64,000 nt of DNA from Microbacterium hibisci (GCF_015278255.1 NZ_JADIJC010000004.1:372001-436000); one strand, 5' to 3'. Counted from the stretch's first letter, positions 1-8,790 are shown. The notes: generated by a model from the sequence alone, not told the origin. Made by a program: numbers and translations.

Positions 1-401
1 CGATCCCAGTACAGCTCGATGCCGTTGCCCTCGGGATCGGTGAGGTAGAACGCCTGGCTGACGAGGTGGTCCGCCGAGCCGGTGAAGGTCTGGGGCGCGC
101 GCTGCGCGACGCTGTACAGCGCGGCGGCGAGGGCCTCCTGCGTCTCGAAGAGGATCGCGGTGTGGAACAGGCCGGCCGCTCCCGGTACGGCGTGACGAAG
201 AGCGGGCTCGTGCTTCAGCATTACGACCGGGCGCCCGGCTCGACCGAGCACCACTTCATCGCCCACGGCCGACAGCACCTGGAGGGTGATCACACCGCGG
301 TAGAACGCCGTCATGCCGTCGAGGTCGCCGACCAGCAGCGTCACCGCGCCCATGGAGGTGTCGGCGGCCAGACGGTCGGATGCCGGGAGTTCTGCATTCA
401 C
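1..401 (-). CDS. VOC (glyoxalase/bleomycin-resistance fold) family protein, 3' end outside window
   Basis: Reading the minus strand from a GTG at 401 gives a continuous frame to the window edge (133 codons visible). It has the pattern of a vicinal oxygen chelate protein: MGAVTLLVGDLDGMTAFYRG near the N-terminus, a middle strand GLFHTAILFET, and YLTDPEGNGIELYWD at the end. That last motif carries the metal-ligand Glu typical of the second beta-alpha-beta module. A GGAGG lies at 413-417 upstream of the GTG; the nearby ATG at 403 is out of frame and stops at once. The gene follows uraA on the same strand with a 28-base gap, so the two are probably cotranscribed. The substrate cannot be told. The C-terminus is missing only because the window ends. 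Confidence 0.8.
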   Translation of the reverse strand, partial: MNAELPASDRLAADTSMGAVTLLVGDLDGMTAFYRGVITLQVLSAVGDEVVLGRAGRPVVMLKHEPALRHAVPGAAGLFHTAILFETQEALAAALYSVAQRAPQTFTGSADHLVSQAFYLTDPEGNGIELYWD

Positions 402-429
402 ATGAATGAGAACCTCCGGCACCCGTCGC

Positions 430-1773
430 TCATTCCCGTGCTTCTTCGGGGTCGCCGCCGAGCTGGCCGACGGCAGGGAGCGGGCCACCGTCGTCGGCGC
501 CGGTCTTGCGCCAGCGCGCGATGGCGTTGCCGAGGTGGTAGATCAGCAGCGCAGCGGCCGCACCGATGACGATCGCGCCGAGCTGGAAGTCGCCCCACAC
601 CATGGTGAAGCCCGCGATCGCGATCACGAGCGAGACGGCGGCGGTGTACTGGTTCACCGGGCGCGAGAAGTCCACGCGGTTGTCGACCCAGATCTTGATG
701 CCGATGATGCCGATGAGGCCGTACAGCGCCGTGGTCACGCCGCCCAGCACACCGGCGGGGATCGAGTTGAACACCGCGCCGACCACGGGCGAGAGCGACA
801 GCAGGATCGCGAACAGGCCGGCGACCCAGTAGGCCGCCGTCGAATACACGCGGGTCGCGGCCATGACGCCGATGTTCTCGCCGTACGTCGTCGTGCCCGA
901 GCCGCCGAACGTGCCCGCGAGCACGGTGGCCGCGCCGTCGGCGATGAGCGCGCGGCCGGTGTACTGGTTGACGGATGCCTCGGTCATCGTCGCGACGCCG
1001 CGCACGTGTCCGACGTTCTCGGCGATGAGCACCAGCACGACCGGCAGGAACATGGCGATGACGCTCCACGTGCCGGGGTCGCCGAAGGTCGGGAACTGGA
1101 AGGTCGGCAAGCCGAACCACTGCCCGTTCGCGACGAGCTCGTTGACAGCGTCGAACTTCACCTCGCCGAACAGCAGCGCGACGATGTAGCCCACGATCAC
1201 GCCGAGGAAGATCGAGATCCTGCCGAGGAAGCCGCGGAACAGCACGCTGAAGAGGATCACCGCGACGAGGGTGATGGTGGCGGTGACCGGCGCCTGCTGG
1301 TAGCTCTGCCACGCGACGGGTGCGAGGTTGAAGCCGATGAGGGCCACGATGGCACCGGCGACCACCGGCGGCATGAGCTTCTCGATCCAGCCGAGCCCCG
1401 CGAACTGCACGACGAAGCCGACGGCGGCCAGCAGCACGCCCACTGCGACGATGCCGGCGAGCGCCGATCCGACGCCCTGCGACGCGGTCGCCGCCGTGAC
1501 CGGCGCGATGAACGCGAACGACGAGCCGAGGTAGCTGGGGAGGCGGTTCTTGGTGACCAGCAGGAACAGCAGCGTCCCGATGCCCGAGAACAGGAGCGTC
1601 GTCGAGACGGGGAAGCCGGTGAGCACCGGCACGAGGAACGTCGCGCCGAACATGGCGATGACGTGCTGGGCGCCGATCGCGATGGTGGCGGGCCAGTTGA
1701 GGCGCTCGTCGGGCTTGACCACCTTGCCGGGCTCGACGGTCCGGCCGTTGCCGTGCAGGGTCCACAGAGGCAT
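430..1773 (-). CDS. uraA: Uracil/xanthine permease, NCS2 family (UraA-like)
   Basis: A 447-residue polytopic membrane protein that should import uracil by proton symport. The N-terminus (LNWPATIAIGAQHVIAMFGATFLVP), the LPSYLGSSFAFIAPV segment and TTTYGENIGVMAATRVYS are hallmark NCS2/UraA signatures; the last holds the substrate-binding Gly-Glu-Asn. Hydrophobic segments run through to about residue 425, followed by a short charged tail. The start is the ATG at 1773 after AAGGAG; the open frame extends upstream to about 2001 but that stretch looks non-coding and overlaps the divergent ABC gene. A VOC protein follows on the same strand. Uracil rather than xanthine is favoured by the YGENIGV motif but is not proven. 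Confidence 0.9.
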   Translation of the reverse strand: MPLWTLHGNGRTVEPGKVVKPDERLNWPATIAIGAQHVIAMFGATFLVPVLTGFPVSTTLLFSGIGTLLFLLVTKNRLPSYLGSSFAFIAPVTAATASQGVGSALAGIVAVGVLLAAVGFVVQFAGLGWIEKLMPPVVAGAIVALIGFNLAPVAWQSYQQAPVTATITLVAVILFSVLFRGFLGRISIFLGVIVGYIVALLFGEVKFDAVNELVANGQWFGLPTFQFPTFGDPGTWSVIAMFLPVVLVLIAENVGHVRGVATMTEASVNQYTGRALIADGAATVLAGTFGGSGTTTYGENIGVMAATRVYSTAAYWVAGLFAILLSLSPVVGAVFNSIPAGVLGGVTTALYGLIGIIGIKIWVDNRVDFSRPVNQYTAAVSLVIAIAGFTMVWGDFQLGAIVIGAAAALLIYHLGNAIARWRKTGADDGGPLPAVGQLGGDPEEARE

Positions 1774-1839
1774 GTGCGCTCCTTGCGCTCGGGGGGTTGG
1801 TGCGAGCATCACCCTACTGGCGCGCGCGGCCCGCGAGGG

Positions 1840-1906
1840 GCCGCCGCCACGCGGCATCCGAAGGCCCGCGCGCCGTGTGCGAGTTGCCGCCGCCACACGG
1901 CATCCG
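1840..1906. repeat. Imperfect 22-bp direct repeat between divergent uraA and ABC genes
   Basis: GCCGCCGCCAC followed by G or A and CGGCATCCGA occurs at 1840-1861 and again at 1885-1906, 45 bases apart, inside the 191-base divergent promoter region. The copies differ at one or two positions. It could be a pair of regulator sites or a small duplication. No known operator is recognised. Confidence 0.4.
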
Positions 1907-1964
1907 AGAGGCTGGGCACACCCGGCGTGCGCCCGGGACTTCGACGCCGATCCGACGGAGAGAT

Positions 1965-2825
1965 GTGACCGACCCAGCGACCCCGCCGATGCCGCCCGCA
2001 CCTCCTGCCGGACGGGCGCCCGCAGAAGGGCTCGACCCCGCCGCCGACCCCGCCCACCCCGCTGGCGACGACGTCGCGGCGCTCGAGCTTCGCGGGCTCC
2101 ACAAGCGGTTCGGCCAGAAGCTCGCGGTCGCCGACCTCAGCCTGCGCGTGCCGGTCGGGTCGTTCTACGGGCTGGTCGGCCCGAACGGCGCCGGCAAGAC
2201 CACGACGCTGTCGATGGCGACGGGGCTGCTCGCGCCGGACGCCGGTCAGGCGGTGGTCCACGGGGTCGACATGTGGCGCGAGCCGGTGCGGGCGAAGGCG
2301 ATGGTCGGCAACCTCGCCGACGGCGTGAAGCTGTTCGACCGCCTCACCGGCGAGCAGCTCGTCACCTACAACGGCCTGCTGTTCGGCCTGCCGCACGATG
2401 AGGTCGCCCAGCGCACCGCGGATCTGCTGTCGCTGATGGACATGACGGATGCCGCGGGCACGATGGTCGTCGACTACTCGGCAGGCATGACCAAGAAGAT
2501 CGCGCTCGCGTGCGCCCTGGTGCATGCGCCGCGCCTGCTCGTGCTCGACGAGCCCTTCGAGTCGGTCGACCCCGTGTCGGCCGCCAACATCGAGGACATC
2601 CTCGCCGGCTACGTCGCCGGCGGCGGCACGGTCATCGTCTCGAGCCATTCGATGGACCTCGTCCAGCGGATGTGCGACCACGTCGCCATCGTCGCCGCCG
2701 GGCGCCTGCTCGTCGCCGGCGCCGTCGAAGACGTGCGCGGCGGCCGGTCGCTGCAGGACCGCTTCGTCGAGCTCGTCGGCGGTCGCCGCCACACGGAGGG
2801 GCCCGAATGGTTGCGACGCTCCTGA
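1965..2825 (+). CDS. ABC-2 type exporter, ATP-binding protein
   Basis: A 286-residue cytoplasmic ATPase. The first ~40 residues are a proline/alanine-rich tail; the ABC domain follows with Walker A GPNGAGKTTTL (about residue 72), Walker B LLVLDEPFE (about 191), the D-loop ESVDP and the switch histidine in SSHSM. The signature is YSAGMTKKIALA rather than the canonical LSGGQ, a variant seen in some ABC-2 exporters. The start is a GTG at 1965 behind GGAGAG; the longer frame upstream lacks a ribosome site. The gene overlaps the next one by 19 bases, so ATPase and permease are translationally linked. The exported substrate is unknown. Confidence 0.88.
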   Translation: MTDPATPPMPPAPPAGRAPAEGLDPAADPAHPAGDDVAALELRGLHKRFGQKLAVADLSLRVPVGSFYGLVGPNGAGKTTTLSMATGLLAPDAGQAVVHGVDMWREPVRAKAMVGNLADGVKLFDRLTGEQLVTYNGLLFGLPHDEVAQRTADLLSLMDMTDAAGTMVVDYSAGMTKKIALACALVHAPRLLVLDEPFESVDPVSAANIEDILAGYVAGGGTVIVSSHSMDLVQRMCDHVAIVAAGRLLVAGAVEDVRGGRSLQDRFVELVGGRRHTEGPEWLRRS

Positions 2826-4384
2826 GGCTGCGGTTCCGCGTCCTCGGCAATCAGCTCGCGCGCAGCCCGTGGCAGCTCGTCGGATTCATCTTCGGCGCGC
2901 TGTACGGCGTCCTGGTGCTGGCGGGCATCGTCGCGGCGCTCGTGCTGCTCGGGTTCAGCGACCTTCGCCTCGCGGGCACCGTCATCGTCGGCGCGGGATC
3001 GCTGGTGACGCTGGGGTGGGCGCTCATCCCGCTCGTCGCGTTCGGCGTCGACACGACGCTCGACCCGGAGCGGCTCGTGGTGTTCCCGATGTCAACGTCC
3101 CGCATGATGGTCGCGCTGACCGTCGTCGCGGTGTGCGGCATCCCCGGCATCATCACCTCCGCGGCCGCGCTGGCGACCCTCGCGACGTGGGCGCACTGGC
3201 CGCTCGCGATCGGAGCCTGGCTGGTGAGCACGCCGCTGGCGGTGCTGACCGCTGTCGTCGCGTCCCGCGCGGTGTCGACGATCGCCGCCGGCGTCGGCAG
3301 CGGCCGGCGCTTCCGCGAGATCGTGGGGATCCTCGTCTTCGTCCCGCTCATCCTGGCGGGCCCGATCATCATCGGCTTCTTCTCGGGCGTCGCGGTGAAC
3401 GCCGACACGCTCGCCCAGCTGGTGCCCTTCCTCGGCTGGACGCCGCTCGGCGCCGCGTGGGCGGTGCCGGCCGATGCCGCGGCCGGCGACCTGGCCGCCG
3501 CGGCGGCGAAGCTGGTGATCGCGGTCGTGACGCTGGCGGCGCTGTGGCTGCTGTGGCGCGCTTCGCTCGCTCGCTCCCTCGCCCGTCCGCGGCTCACGTC
3601 GGCGGCGGCGGTGCGCCCGGGGTCGCTCGGCTGGTTCGGTCGCGTGCCGACCGGCCCTGCGGGGGCGATCTTCGCGCGGTCGCTGACGTACTGGACGCGC
3701 GATCCGCGCTACCTCCGTCAGCTCATCGCCGTGCCGCTGGTGCCGGTGCTTCTCTGGTTCTACGCCCGTGGCGGCGATCCGCTCGTCGCGCTGGCGTTCG
3801 CCGCCCCGATCATCGCCTTCATCATCGGGATCGTGGTCTACGCCGACATCTCGTACGACGGCACGGCGTACGGCACCGAGCTTGCGACGGGCGCGCCGGG
3901 CCGCGCCGACCGGATCGGACGCGTCCTCGGTGCGGCGGCGCTCGCGGTGCCGCTGGTCGTGCTGGCGGCGATCCTGCCGTTCGCGTTCGCGGGGGACTGG
4001 TCCCAGTTCCCGGGCGTGCTCGGCATGGCGCTCGGGATCCTCCTCACCTGCTACGGCGTCTGCGCCGTGACGTCGGCTCAGCTCGTCGTGCCGGTGGCGG
4101 GTTCGGGCGACAACCCCTTCAAGCGCGTCCCCGGCACGACCTTCCTGCAGGGCCTGGCGTTCTTCGGCATCTGGCTGGTGGCCCTCGCGCTGTCGGCGCC
4201 CGCGATCATCCTGGGCCTCATCGCCTTCTTCACGCAGAACGCCCCACTCAGCGGCGTCGCCTGCGCCGTCGGGGTGGTGCTCGGCCTCGCGGTGCTCGTC
4301 GGCGGCATCCTGCTCGGCGGGCGGATGCTCGACGGCACCGGGCCGGTCCTCCTCGCGCGGCTGAAGGCGATGAAGAACGCGTGA
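2807..4384 (+). CDS. ABC-2 type exporter, membrane permease
   Basis: A 525-residue integral membrane protein that should be the partner of the preceding ATPase. It starts at ATG 2807, after GGAGGGG, within the last codons of the ATPase gene. Hydrophobic segments occupy the N-terminal quarter (LVGFIFGALYGVLVLAGIVA, AGTVIVGAGSLVTLGWALIP), the middle, and a cluster near the C-terminus. A non-membrane stretch around residues 260-300 (after SLARSLARPRLTSAAAVRPG) splits the protein in two halves, each probably with six helices. No sequence motif shows the substrate. The protein is longer than the usual 250-400-residue ABC-2 permeases. Confidence 0.85.
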   Translation: MVATLLRLRFRVLGNQLARSPWQLVGFIFGALYGVLVLAGIVAALVLLGFSDLRLAGTVIVGAGSLVTLGWALIPLVAFGVDTTLDPERLVVFPMSTSRMMVALTVVAVCGIPGIITSAAALATLATWAHWPLAIGAWLVSTPLAVLTAVVASRAVSTIAAGVGSGRRFREIVGILVFVPLILAGPIIIGFFSGVAVNADTLAQLVPFLGWTPLGAAWAVPADAAAGDLAAAAAKLVIAVVTLAALWLLWRASLARSLARPRLTSAAAVRPGSLGWFGRVPTGPAGAIFARSLTYWTRDPRYLRQLIAVPLVPVLLWFYARGGDPLVALAFAAPIIAFIIGIVVYADISYDGTAYGTELATGAPGRADRIGRVLGAAALAVPLVVLAAILPFAFAGDWSQFPGVLGMALGILLTCYGVCAVTSAQLVVPVAGSGDNPFKRVPGTTFLQGLAFFGIWLVALALSAPAIILGLIAFFTQNAPLSGVACAVGVVLGLAVLVGGILLGGRMLDGTGPVLLARLKAMKNA

Positions 4385-4450
4385 CCGAGCCGATGATCGC
4401 GATCCGCGGGCAGAGCGAGCACTCCATCCGGCGGATGCCGCGCCGCGGCG

Positions 4451-5422
4451 TCAGGCGGAGGTGAGGCGCGCGAGCAGCTCGCGGTAGCGATCGGCGGTGC
4501 GCTCCACGATCTCGGCGGGGAGCGCGGGGGGCTCGCCCTCGCGCGGCGCCGGCCAGTTGGCGGCGAGCCAGTCGCGGACGATCTGCTTGTCGAAGCTCGC
4601 CATCCGCTCGGCGGGGGTGGTGCCCGAGGCCCAGGCCGCGGCATCCCAGTATCGCGACGAGTCGCTCGTGAGCACCTCGTCGGCGAGCGTGAGGACGCCG
4701 TTCTCGTCGAGGCCGAACTCGAACTTGGTGTCGGCGAGGATCACGCCGTGCGCCTCGGCGGTGGTGGCCGCGCGGGCGTAGATCTCGAGCGACAGGGCGC
4801 GAAGCGCGGCCGCGTTCTCGGCGCCGACGAGCTCGACGGTGCGCTCGTACGAGATGTTCTCGTCGTGCTCGCCGAGCGGGGCCTTGTACGCGGGGGTGTA
4901 GATCGGCTCGGGCAGCCGGTCGCCGTTCGACAGCCCGTCGGGGAGGGCGATGCCGCACACCGTGCCGCTCTCGCGGTACTCCGCCCAGCCCGAGCCGGTC
5001 AGGTAGCCGCGCACGACGCACTCGATCGGCAGCATGTCGAGGCTCTTCACGACCATCGCGCGACCGATGACCTCGTCGGGGATCAGGCTCTGCAGGTCGT
5101 CGGCGGTGTTGGCGACGCCGTCGGCACCGCGCGTGAGCGTGTGCGAGGCCGCGAGATGATTCGGGATGCCGCGCCCGCCGTCGGCGCCCGCGAGCCGGTC
5201 GAACCACCAGAGGCTGAGCGTCGTCAGCAGCTCGCCCTTGCCCGGGATGCCGGGCGACAGCACGTGATCGAACGCGCTGACGCGGTCGCTCGCCACGACG
5301 AGCATCCGCTCCGGCGTCGCACCCTCCGCCGTCGCCTCGGGGACGTAGAGGTCGCGCACCTTGCCGGAGTAGACGTGGCGCCAGCCGGAGAGCTCGGTCG
5401 TGGGGGTGGGGGTAGCCGTCAC
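4451..5422 (-). CDS. purC: Phosphoribosylaminoimidazole-succinocarboxamide synthase
   Basis: A 323-residue SAICAR synthase, joining aspartate to CAIR with ATP in purine synthesis. Recognised from the N-terminal SGKVRDLY nucleotide loop (about residues 19-26), SDRVSAFDHVLSPGIPGKG, ECVVRGYLTGSGW and the FEFGLDENG segment. Length fits the monofunctional family. The start is GTG 5422: GATAAT (5429-5434) lies six bases upstream and there is no Shine-Dalgarno, so a leaderless transcript is likely. purD, purM and purF lie within the next 12 kb, but purC is transcribed alone. Confidence 0.95.
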   Translation of the reverse strand: MTATPTPTTELSGWRHVYSGKVRDLYVPEATAEGATPERMLVVASDRVSAFDHVLSPGIPGKGELLTTLSLWWFDRLAGADGGRGIPNHLAASHTLTRGADGVANTADDLQSLIPDEVIGRAMVVKSLDMLPIECVVRGYLTGSGWAEYRESGTVCGIALPDGLSNGDRLPEPIYTPAYKAPLGEHDENISYERTVELVGAENAAALRALSLEIYARAATTAEAHGVILADTKFEFGLDENGVLTLADEVLTSDSSRYWDAAAWASGTTPAERMASFDKQIVRDWLAANWPAPREGEPPALPAEIVERTADRYRELLARLTSA

Positions 5423-5461
5423 CCGTCCATTATCCCGGCTGGCCGCGGCGGGTTGCGGGTG

Positions 5462-5503
5462 GCGTGAGCATCCGAGGCTTCAGCGTGAGCGTCCGAGGGC
5501 TCA
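5462..5503. repeat. Tandem 21-bp duplication at the end of the TfoX-like gene
   Basis: Two adjacent 21-base copies, 5462-5482 and 5483-5503, of GCGTGAGC(A/G)TCCGAGG(C/G). The second copy contains the stop codon of the TfoX-like gene. It is probably a local replication-slippage duplication. Confidence 0.5.
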
Positions 5504-5854
5504 GGGAGTGATCGCGTCCACGTGCGCGTAGGCCTCGGCGACGGCTGCGCGCCAGCGGGCCGCGGCATCCGTCCCCAGCGTCGCCCACTCGCGCATCGGC
5601 CGACCGCGCATGACGGCCGGCTGCGCCTCGCCCGCCTCGGCGAGCTCGCCGACGCGGCTCTCGGGCAGCTTCACCATCAGTGCGCCGTCGAAGGTCACGA
5701 AGGCGAACACCTTTCCGCGCACGTTGAGGCCCTCGGACCCGAACATCGCGCCCAGCGAGACGTCGGAGCGAGCGGTCCACTCCGCCGCGATCGGGTCGAA
5801 GATCGCATACGACTCCGGGAACTTCTCCCTGCGCGCGGCGCCCTTGTCAGCCAT
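5501..5854 (-). CDS. TfoX/Sxy N-terminal domain protein
   Basis: A 117-residue protein made only of a TfoX_N-like domain: LGAMFGSEGLNVRGKVFAFV and a following DGALMVKLPESRV match the family core, and the tail MREWATLGTDAAARWRAAVAEA is typical of short actinobacterial members. In Proteobacteria the family regulates competence; in actinobacteria the role is unknown and a competence function should not be assumed. The ATG at 5854 has TACCGT six bases upstream and no ribosome site, so it looks leaderless. The upstream-extended frame is non-coding. Confidence 0.8.
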   Translation of the reverse strand: MADKGAARREKFPESYAIFDPIAAEWTARSDVSLGAMFGSEGLNVRGKVFAFVTFDGALMVKLPESRVGELAEAGEAQPAVMRGRPMREWATLGTDAAARWRAAVAEAYAHVDAITP

Positions 5855-6074
5855 GCCCACACGGTACGGCGGGCGCCCGACATCGCGCCAGAGAGTCGAG
5901 GATGCGCGCCGGCCGAATCGGGCGTAGAGTCCACCGGGCCCGCGCGAAAGGTCGCTGCGCCGCGGCGCAGCCGTCCAGCTCGGTCCCGTGCGGGCGCGAC
6001 GGTCCCGACTTCGGCCGGGCCCGCGACGCAACACCCGCGGCACGCCATCTCGCCCAGAGGAAAGCAGCACGACA

Positions 6075-7673
6075 ATGACCGACGCTTCGACGAGCTCAGC
6101 GACCGGGGATGCGGCGGGCGCGGCATCCGGAACCGCCTCCGCGGCCCCTGGGCGCACCGGCGTCTCCGCTGACGGGCCTCGGCCCCGCAGCCCCTGGCCC
6201 GCCCTGTGGGCGCTCGTCATCGGCTTCTTCATGATCCTCGTCGACACGACGATCGTCTCGGTGGCGAACCCGGCGATCAAGGCCGCGCTCGATCCCGAGA
6301 CGAACAACCTCGACAACGTCGTGTGGGTCACGTCGGCCTACCTGCTCGCATACGCCGTGCCGCTGCTGATCACCGGGCGCCTCGGCGACCGGTTCGGTCC
6401 GAAGTATATGTACCTGGGCGGTCTCGCGATCTTCACGCTCGCCTCGCTCGGCTGCGGCCTGTCGCCGACGCTCGGCGCGCTGATCGCGTTCCGGGCCGTG
6501 CAGGGGCTCGGCGCGGCGCTCATGACGCCGCAGACGATGGCGATCATCACGCGCACCTTCCCGCCGAACCAGCGCGGGGCCGCGATGGGGCTCTGGGGTG
6601 CGACATCCGGCGTCGCCATGCTGGTCGGCCCCCTCGCCGGCGGTCTGCTCGTCGACGGCCTCGGGTGGGAGTGGATCTTCTTCGTCAACATCCCGGTGGG
6701 CATCGTGGGCTTCGTGCTCGCGTGGATCCTCGTGCCGAAGCTCGAGACCCACCCGCACAAGTTCGACCTGGTCGGCGTGTTCCTCAGCGCAACCGGGCTC
6801 TTCCTGATCGTGTTCGGCCTGCAGGAGGGCGAGACGTACGACTGGGGCGTCATCTGGGGGCCGATCACCGTGTGGGGGCTCATCCTCGCCGGCGTCGTCG
6901 TGATGGCGCTGTTCCTCTGGCAGCAGGCGAAGACCAAGAGCGAGGCGCTCGTGCCGCTCGACCTCTTCCGCGATCGCAACTTCTCGGTCGCGAACATCGG
7001 CATCGCGACCGTCGGCTTCACGGTCACGAGCATGTCGCTGCCCCTCATGTTCTTCCTGCAGCTCGCGCGCGGCCTCACGCCGACCGAGTCGGCGCTGCTG
7101 CTCATCCCGATGGCGGTCGCCGCCGGCGTCCTCTCGCCGATCGCCGGCAGATGGCTCGACCGCACTGATCCGCGCGTGCTGCTGGTGCCCGGCCTCCTCC
7201 TCGTCGCCGGCTCGCTGGTGCTGTATTCGGTGCTGATGAACCTCGACACCCCGGTCTGGGTCTTCCTCATCCCGTCGTTCATCATGGGCATCGGCAACGC
7301 CGGCATGTGGGGTCCGCTCGCGACCACCGCGACCCGCAATCTCGCGCCGCGGCAGGCGGGGGCCGGGGCGGGCATCTACAACACGACGCGCACGGTCGGC
7401 TCGGTGCTGGGCTCGGCGGCCATCGCCGTGTTCATGCAGAGCCGGATCGAGGCGAACATCCCGGGTGCGGCCGAGGCGCCGGGCGGCAGCTTCGGGTCGG
7501 GCGCGCTCCCGGATGCCGTCGCAGCGCCCTTCGCGACGGCCATGGCGCAGTCGGTGCTGCTGTCAGCCGCCGTGCTGCTCGTCGGCGTGGTCGCCGTGCT
7601 GTTCCTGCGTCGCCCCCCGGCGACGTCGACCGAGGGGTGGCAGGCCGAGAACGCCGCCGTCGCGGGCGACTGA
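6075..7673 (+). CDS. MFS drug exporter, DHA2 (EmrB/QacA) family
   Basis: A 532-residue 14-helix major facilitator. The motif FFMILVDTTIVSVANPAI in helix 1, WVTSAYLLAYAVPLLITGRLGDRFGPK (motif A), FFVNIPVGIVGF and the GAGIYNTTRTVGSVLGSA segment are characteristic of DHA2 proton antiporters. A ~40-residue Ala/Ser-rich cytoplasmic N-terminus precedes helix 1. Start chosen at ATG 6075 following AGAGGAAAGC; the frame is open further upstream but without membrane or domain signal. It stands alone, divergent from the TfoX-like gene, with no local regulator next to it. Substrate unknown, probably lipophilic cations or antibiotics. Confidence 0.88.
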   Translation: MTDASTSSATGDAAGAASGTASAAPGRTGVSADGPRPRSPWPALWALVIGFFMILVDTTIVSVANPAIKAALDPETNNLDNVVWVTSAYLLAYAVPLLITGRLGDRFGPKYMYLGGLAIFTLASLGCGLSPTLGALIAFRAVQGLGAALMTPQTMAIITRTFPPNQRGAAMGLWGATSGVAMLVGPLAGGLLVDGLGWEWIFFVNIPVGIVGFVLAWILVPKLETHPHKFDLVGVFLSATGLFLIVFGLQEGETYDWGVIWGPITVWGLILAGVVVMALFLWQQAKTKSEALVPLDLFRDRNFSVANIGIATVGFTVTSMSLPLMFFLQLARGLTPTESALLLIPMAVAAGVLSPIAGRWLDRTDPRVLLVPGLLLVAGSLVLYSVLMNLDTPVWVFLIPSFIMGIGNAGMWGPLATTATRNLAPRQAGAGAGIYNTTRTVGSVLGSAAIAVFMQSRIEANIPGAAEAPGGSFGSGALPDAVAAPFATAMAQSVLLSAAVLLVGVVAVLFLRRPPATSTEGWQAENAAVAGD

Positions 7674-7781
7674 CGCTGCTCGCCGCCCCCTGCGCCGTCG
7701 GGTGGTGAGGCCGGTTAACCCCGTGCGTGGCCTGATGTCAAGAGGTTGGCTGCCGATCCGGATGCCGCGGACCATGGTGGC

Positions 7782-7940
7782 ATGACCGGACTCGCAGTGA
7801 TCCTGCTCATCGTCGGAATCGTCCTGCTGTTGCTGGGCGTGTTCATCGAAGCCGCGCAGTTCCTGCTGTGGATCGGCCTCGTCATCATCGTCATCGCGGT
7901 GATCGCCTGGCTGATGCGCTTCATTCGTCGCCAGACCTGA
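7782..7940 (+). CDS. Small two-helix membrane protein
   Basis: A 52-residue protein that is nearly all hydrophobic: LAVILLIVGIVLLLLGVFIE, a short turn, then LLWIGLVIIVIAVIAWLMRF and a basic tail RRQT. This predicts a helical hairpin in the cytoplasmic membrane with cytoplasmic C-terminus. It resembles the 54-residue protein at 28588-28752 in length, layout and the LLW-x(9-11)-W(L)xRF/RV end. The start is ATG 7782. The function is unknown; similar small proteins in actinobacteria are often stress-related, but nothing here proves that. Confidence 0.65.
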   Translation: MTGLAVILLIVGIVLLLLGVFIEAAQFLLWIGLVIIVIAVIAWLMRFIRRQT

Positions 7941-7999
7941 GTCCCCCAGCTCGGGTCTTCGGACGCCCGCAGGGTCCCTCGGACCCCAGGTGTCGCAAG

Positions 8000-8041
8000 G
8001 ACGCCGGCCCGCATGCCTCCCCAGCATGCGGCGCCGGCGTC
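8000..8041 (+). terminator. Strong hairpin downstream of the small membrane protein gene
   Basis: GACGCCGG-CCC-GCATGC and GCATGC-GGCG-CCGGCGTC pair across a 7-base loop with one bulged base. It lies 60 bases after the stop at 7940 and before the convergent response-regulator gene. There is no U-run, which is usual for this genome. Confidence 0.6.
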
Positions 8042-8078
8042 TCACTCTGTGCGGCCCGCGAAATCCGTTCGGAGAGCC

Positions 8079-8130
8079 GCGAAAGGGTAGGTCTCCCCGC
8101 GTCGCCGCGTGCGGAGACCTACCCCTTCGC
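8079..8130. terminator. Long hairpin at the 3' end of the response-regulator gene
   Basis: Arms 8079-8096 and 8113-8130 (core GGGTAGGTCTCC / GGAGACCTACCC) are complementary at 17 of 18 positions around a 16-base loop. The right arm covers the last codons and stop of the minus-strand response-regulator gene, so it probably ends that operon and may work in both directions with the 8000-8041 hairpin. Confidence 0.6.
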
Positions 8131-8790
8131 GATTCCGTCCCGGCGTCCGCGCCCCCGTTCGTGGGCCCAGATCGCGAGCTCGACGCGGTTGCGGGCGCCG
8201 AGCTTGGCCATGATGCTCGCGAGGTGCGTCTTGACCGTGCTGAGCGAGACGTGCAGCTCGTCGCCGATCTCGCTGTTGCCGAGGCCGCGCGCGACGGCGG
8301 CGAGCACGGCCTCCTCGCGATCGGTGAGAGGGCTCGACGGCGGCGCGGGCGGTGCGGGCGTCGCGCCGGCGAACGCCTCGATCAGCCGCACGGTGACGTT
8401 CGGGTCGATGAGCGCGTCGCCGCGCGCGGCCGCGCGGACCGCCTCCGCGAGCAGCACCGCGCCGGCGTCCTTGAGGAGGAACCCGCGCGCCCCTGAGCGC
8501 AGCGCCTCGTACACGTACTCGTCGAGGTCGAAGGTCGTGATGACCACGACGGGAATCGGATCGACGACGTCCGCGCCGGCGAGGGCGCGGGTCGCCGCGA
8601 GTCCGTCCATCACGGGCATGCGGATGTCGAGCAGGCACACGTCCGGCCGCAGGTCGCGTGCGAGCGCGACCGCTTCGGCGCCGTCGGCGGCCTCGCCGAT
8701 CACCTCGATGTCGGGCTGCGCGTCGAGGATCATGCGGAGCCCCGTCCGCACCAGATCCTGGTCGTCGGCCACCACGACGCGCACGGTCAC
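8119..8790 (-). CDS. NarL/LuxR-family response regulator
   Basis: A 223-residue two-domain regulator. The receiver has the acidic pair D9/D10, phosphoacceptor D55 in DVCLLDIRMP and the switch Lys in FLLKDAG. The C-terminal helix-turn-helix (LTDREEAVLAAVARGLGNSEIGDEL then VSLSTVKTHLASIMAKLGARNR) is of the LuxR type. The start is the GTG at 8790, overlapping the kinase stop by GTGA, which sets translational coupling. The upstream extension of the frame lies inside the kinase gene. Its partner is the adjacent kinase; target genes are unknown. Confidence 0.93.
   Translation of the reverse strand: MTVRVVVADDQDLVRTGLRMILDAQPDIEVIGEAADGAEAVALARDLRPDVCLLDIRMPVMDGLAATRALAGADVVDPIPVVVITTFDLDEYVYEALRSGARGFLLKDAGAVLLAEAVRAAARGDALIDPNVTVRLIEAFAGATPAPPAPPSSPLTDREEAVLAAVARGLGNSEIGDELHVSLSTVKTHLASIMAKLGARNRVELAIWAHERGRGRRDGIAKG

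Noticed and set aside
398..1968. Long open frames on both strands across the uracil permease gene
   Set aside because: They translate into Arg/Ala/Gly-rich sequence without any domain, the usual shadow of a high-GC gene. The minus-strand permease has clear NCS2 motifs.
5501..5854. Competence regulator role for the TfoX-like protein
   Set aside because: Only the N-terminal TfoX domain is present and no competence genes lie nearby, so the function is not claimed.
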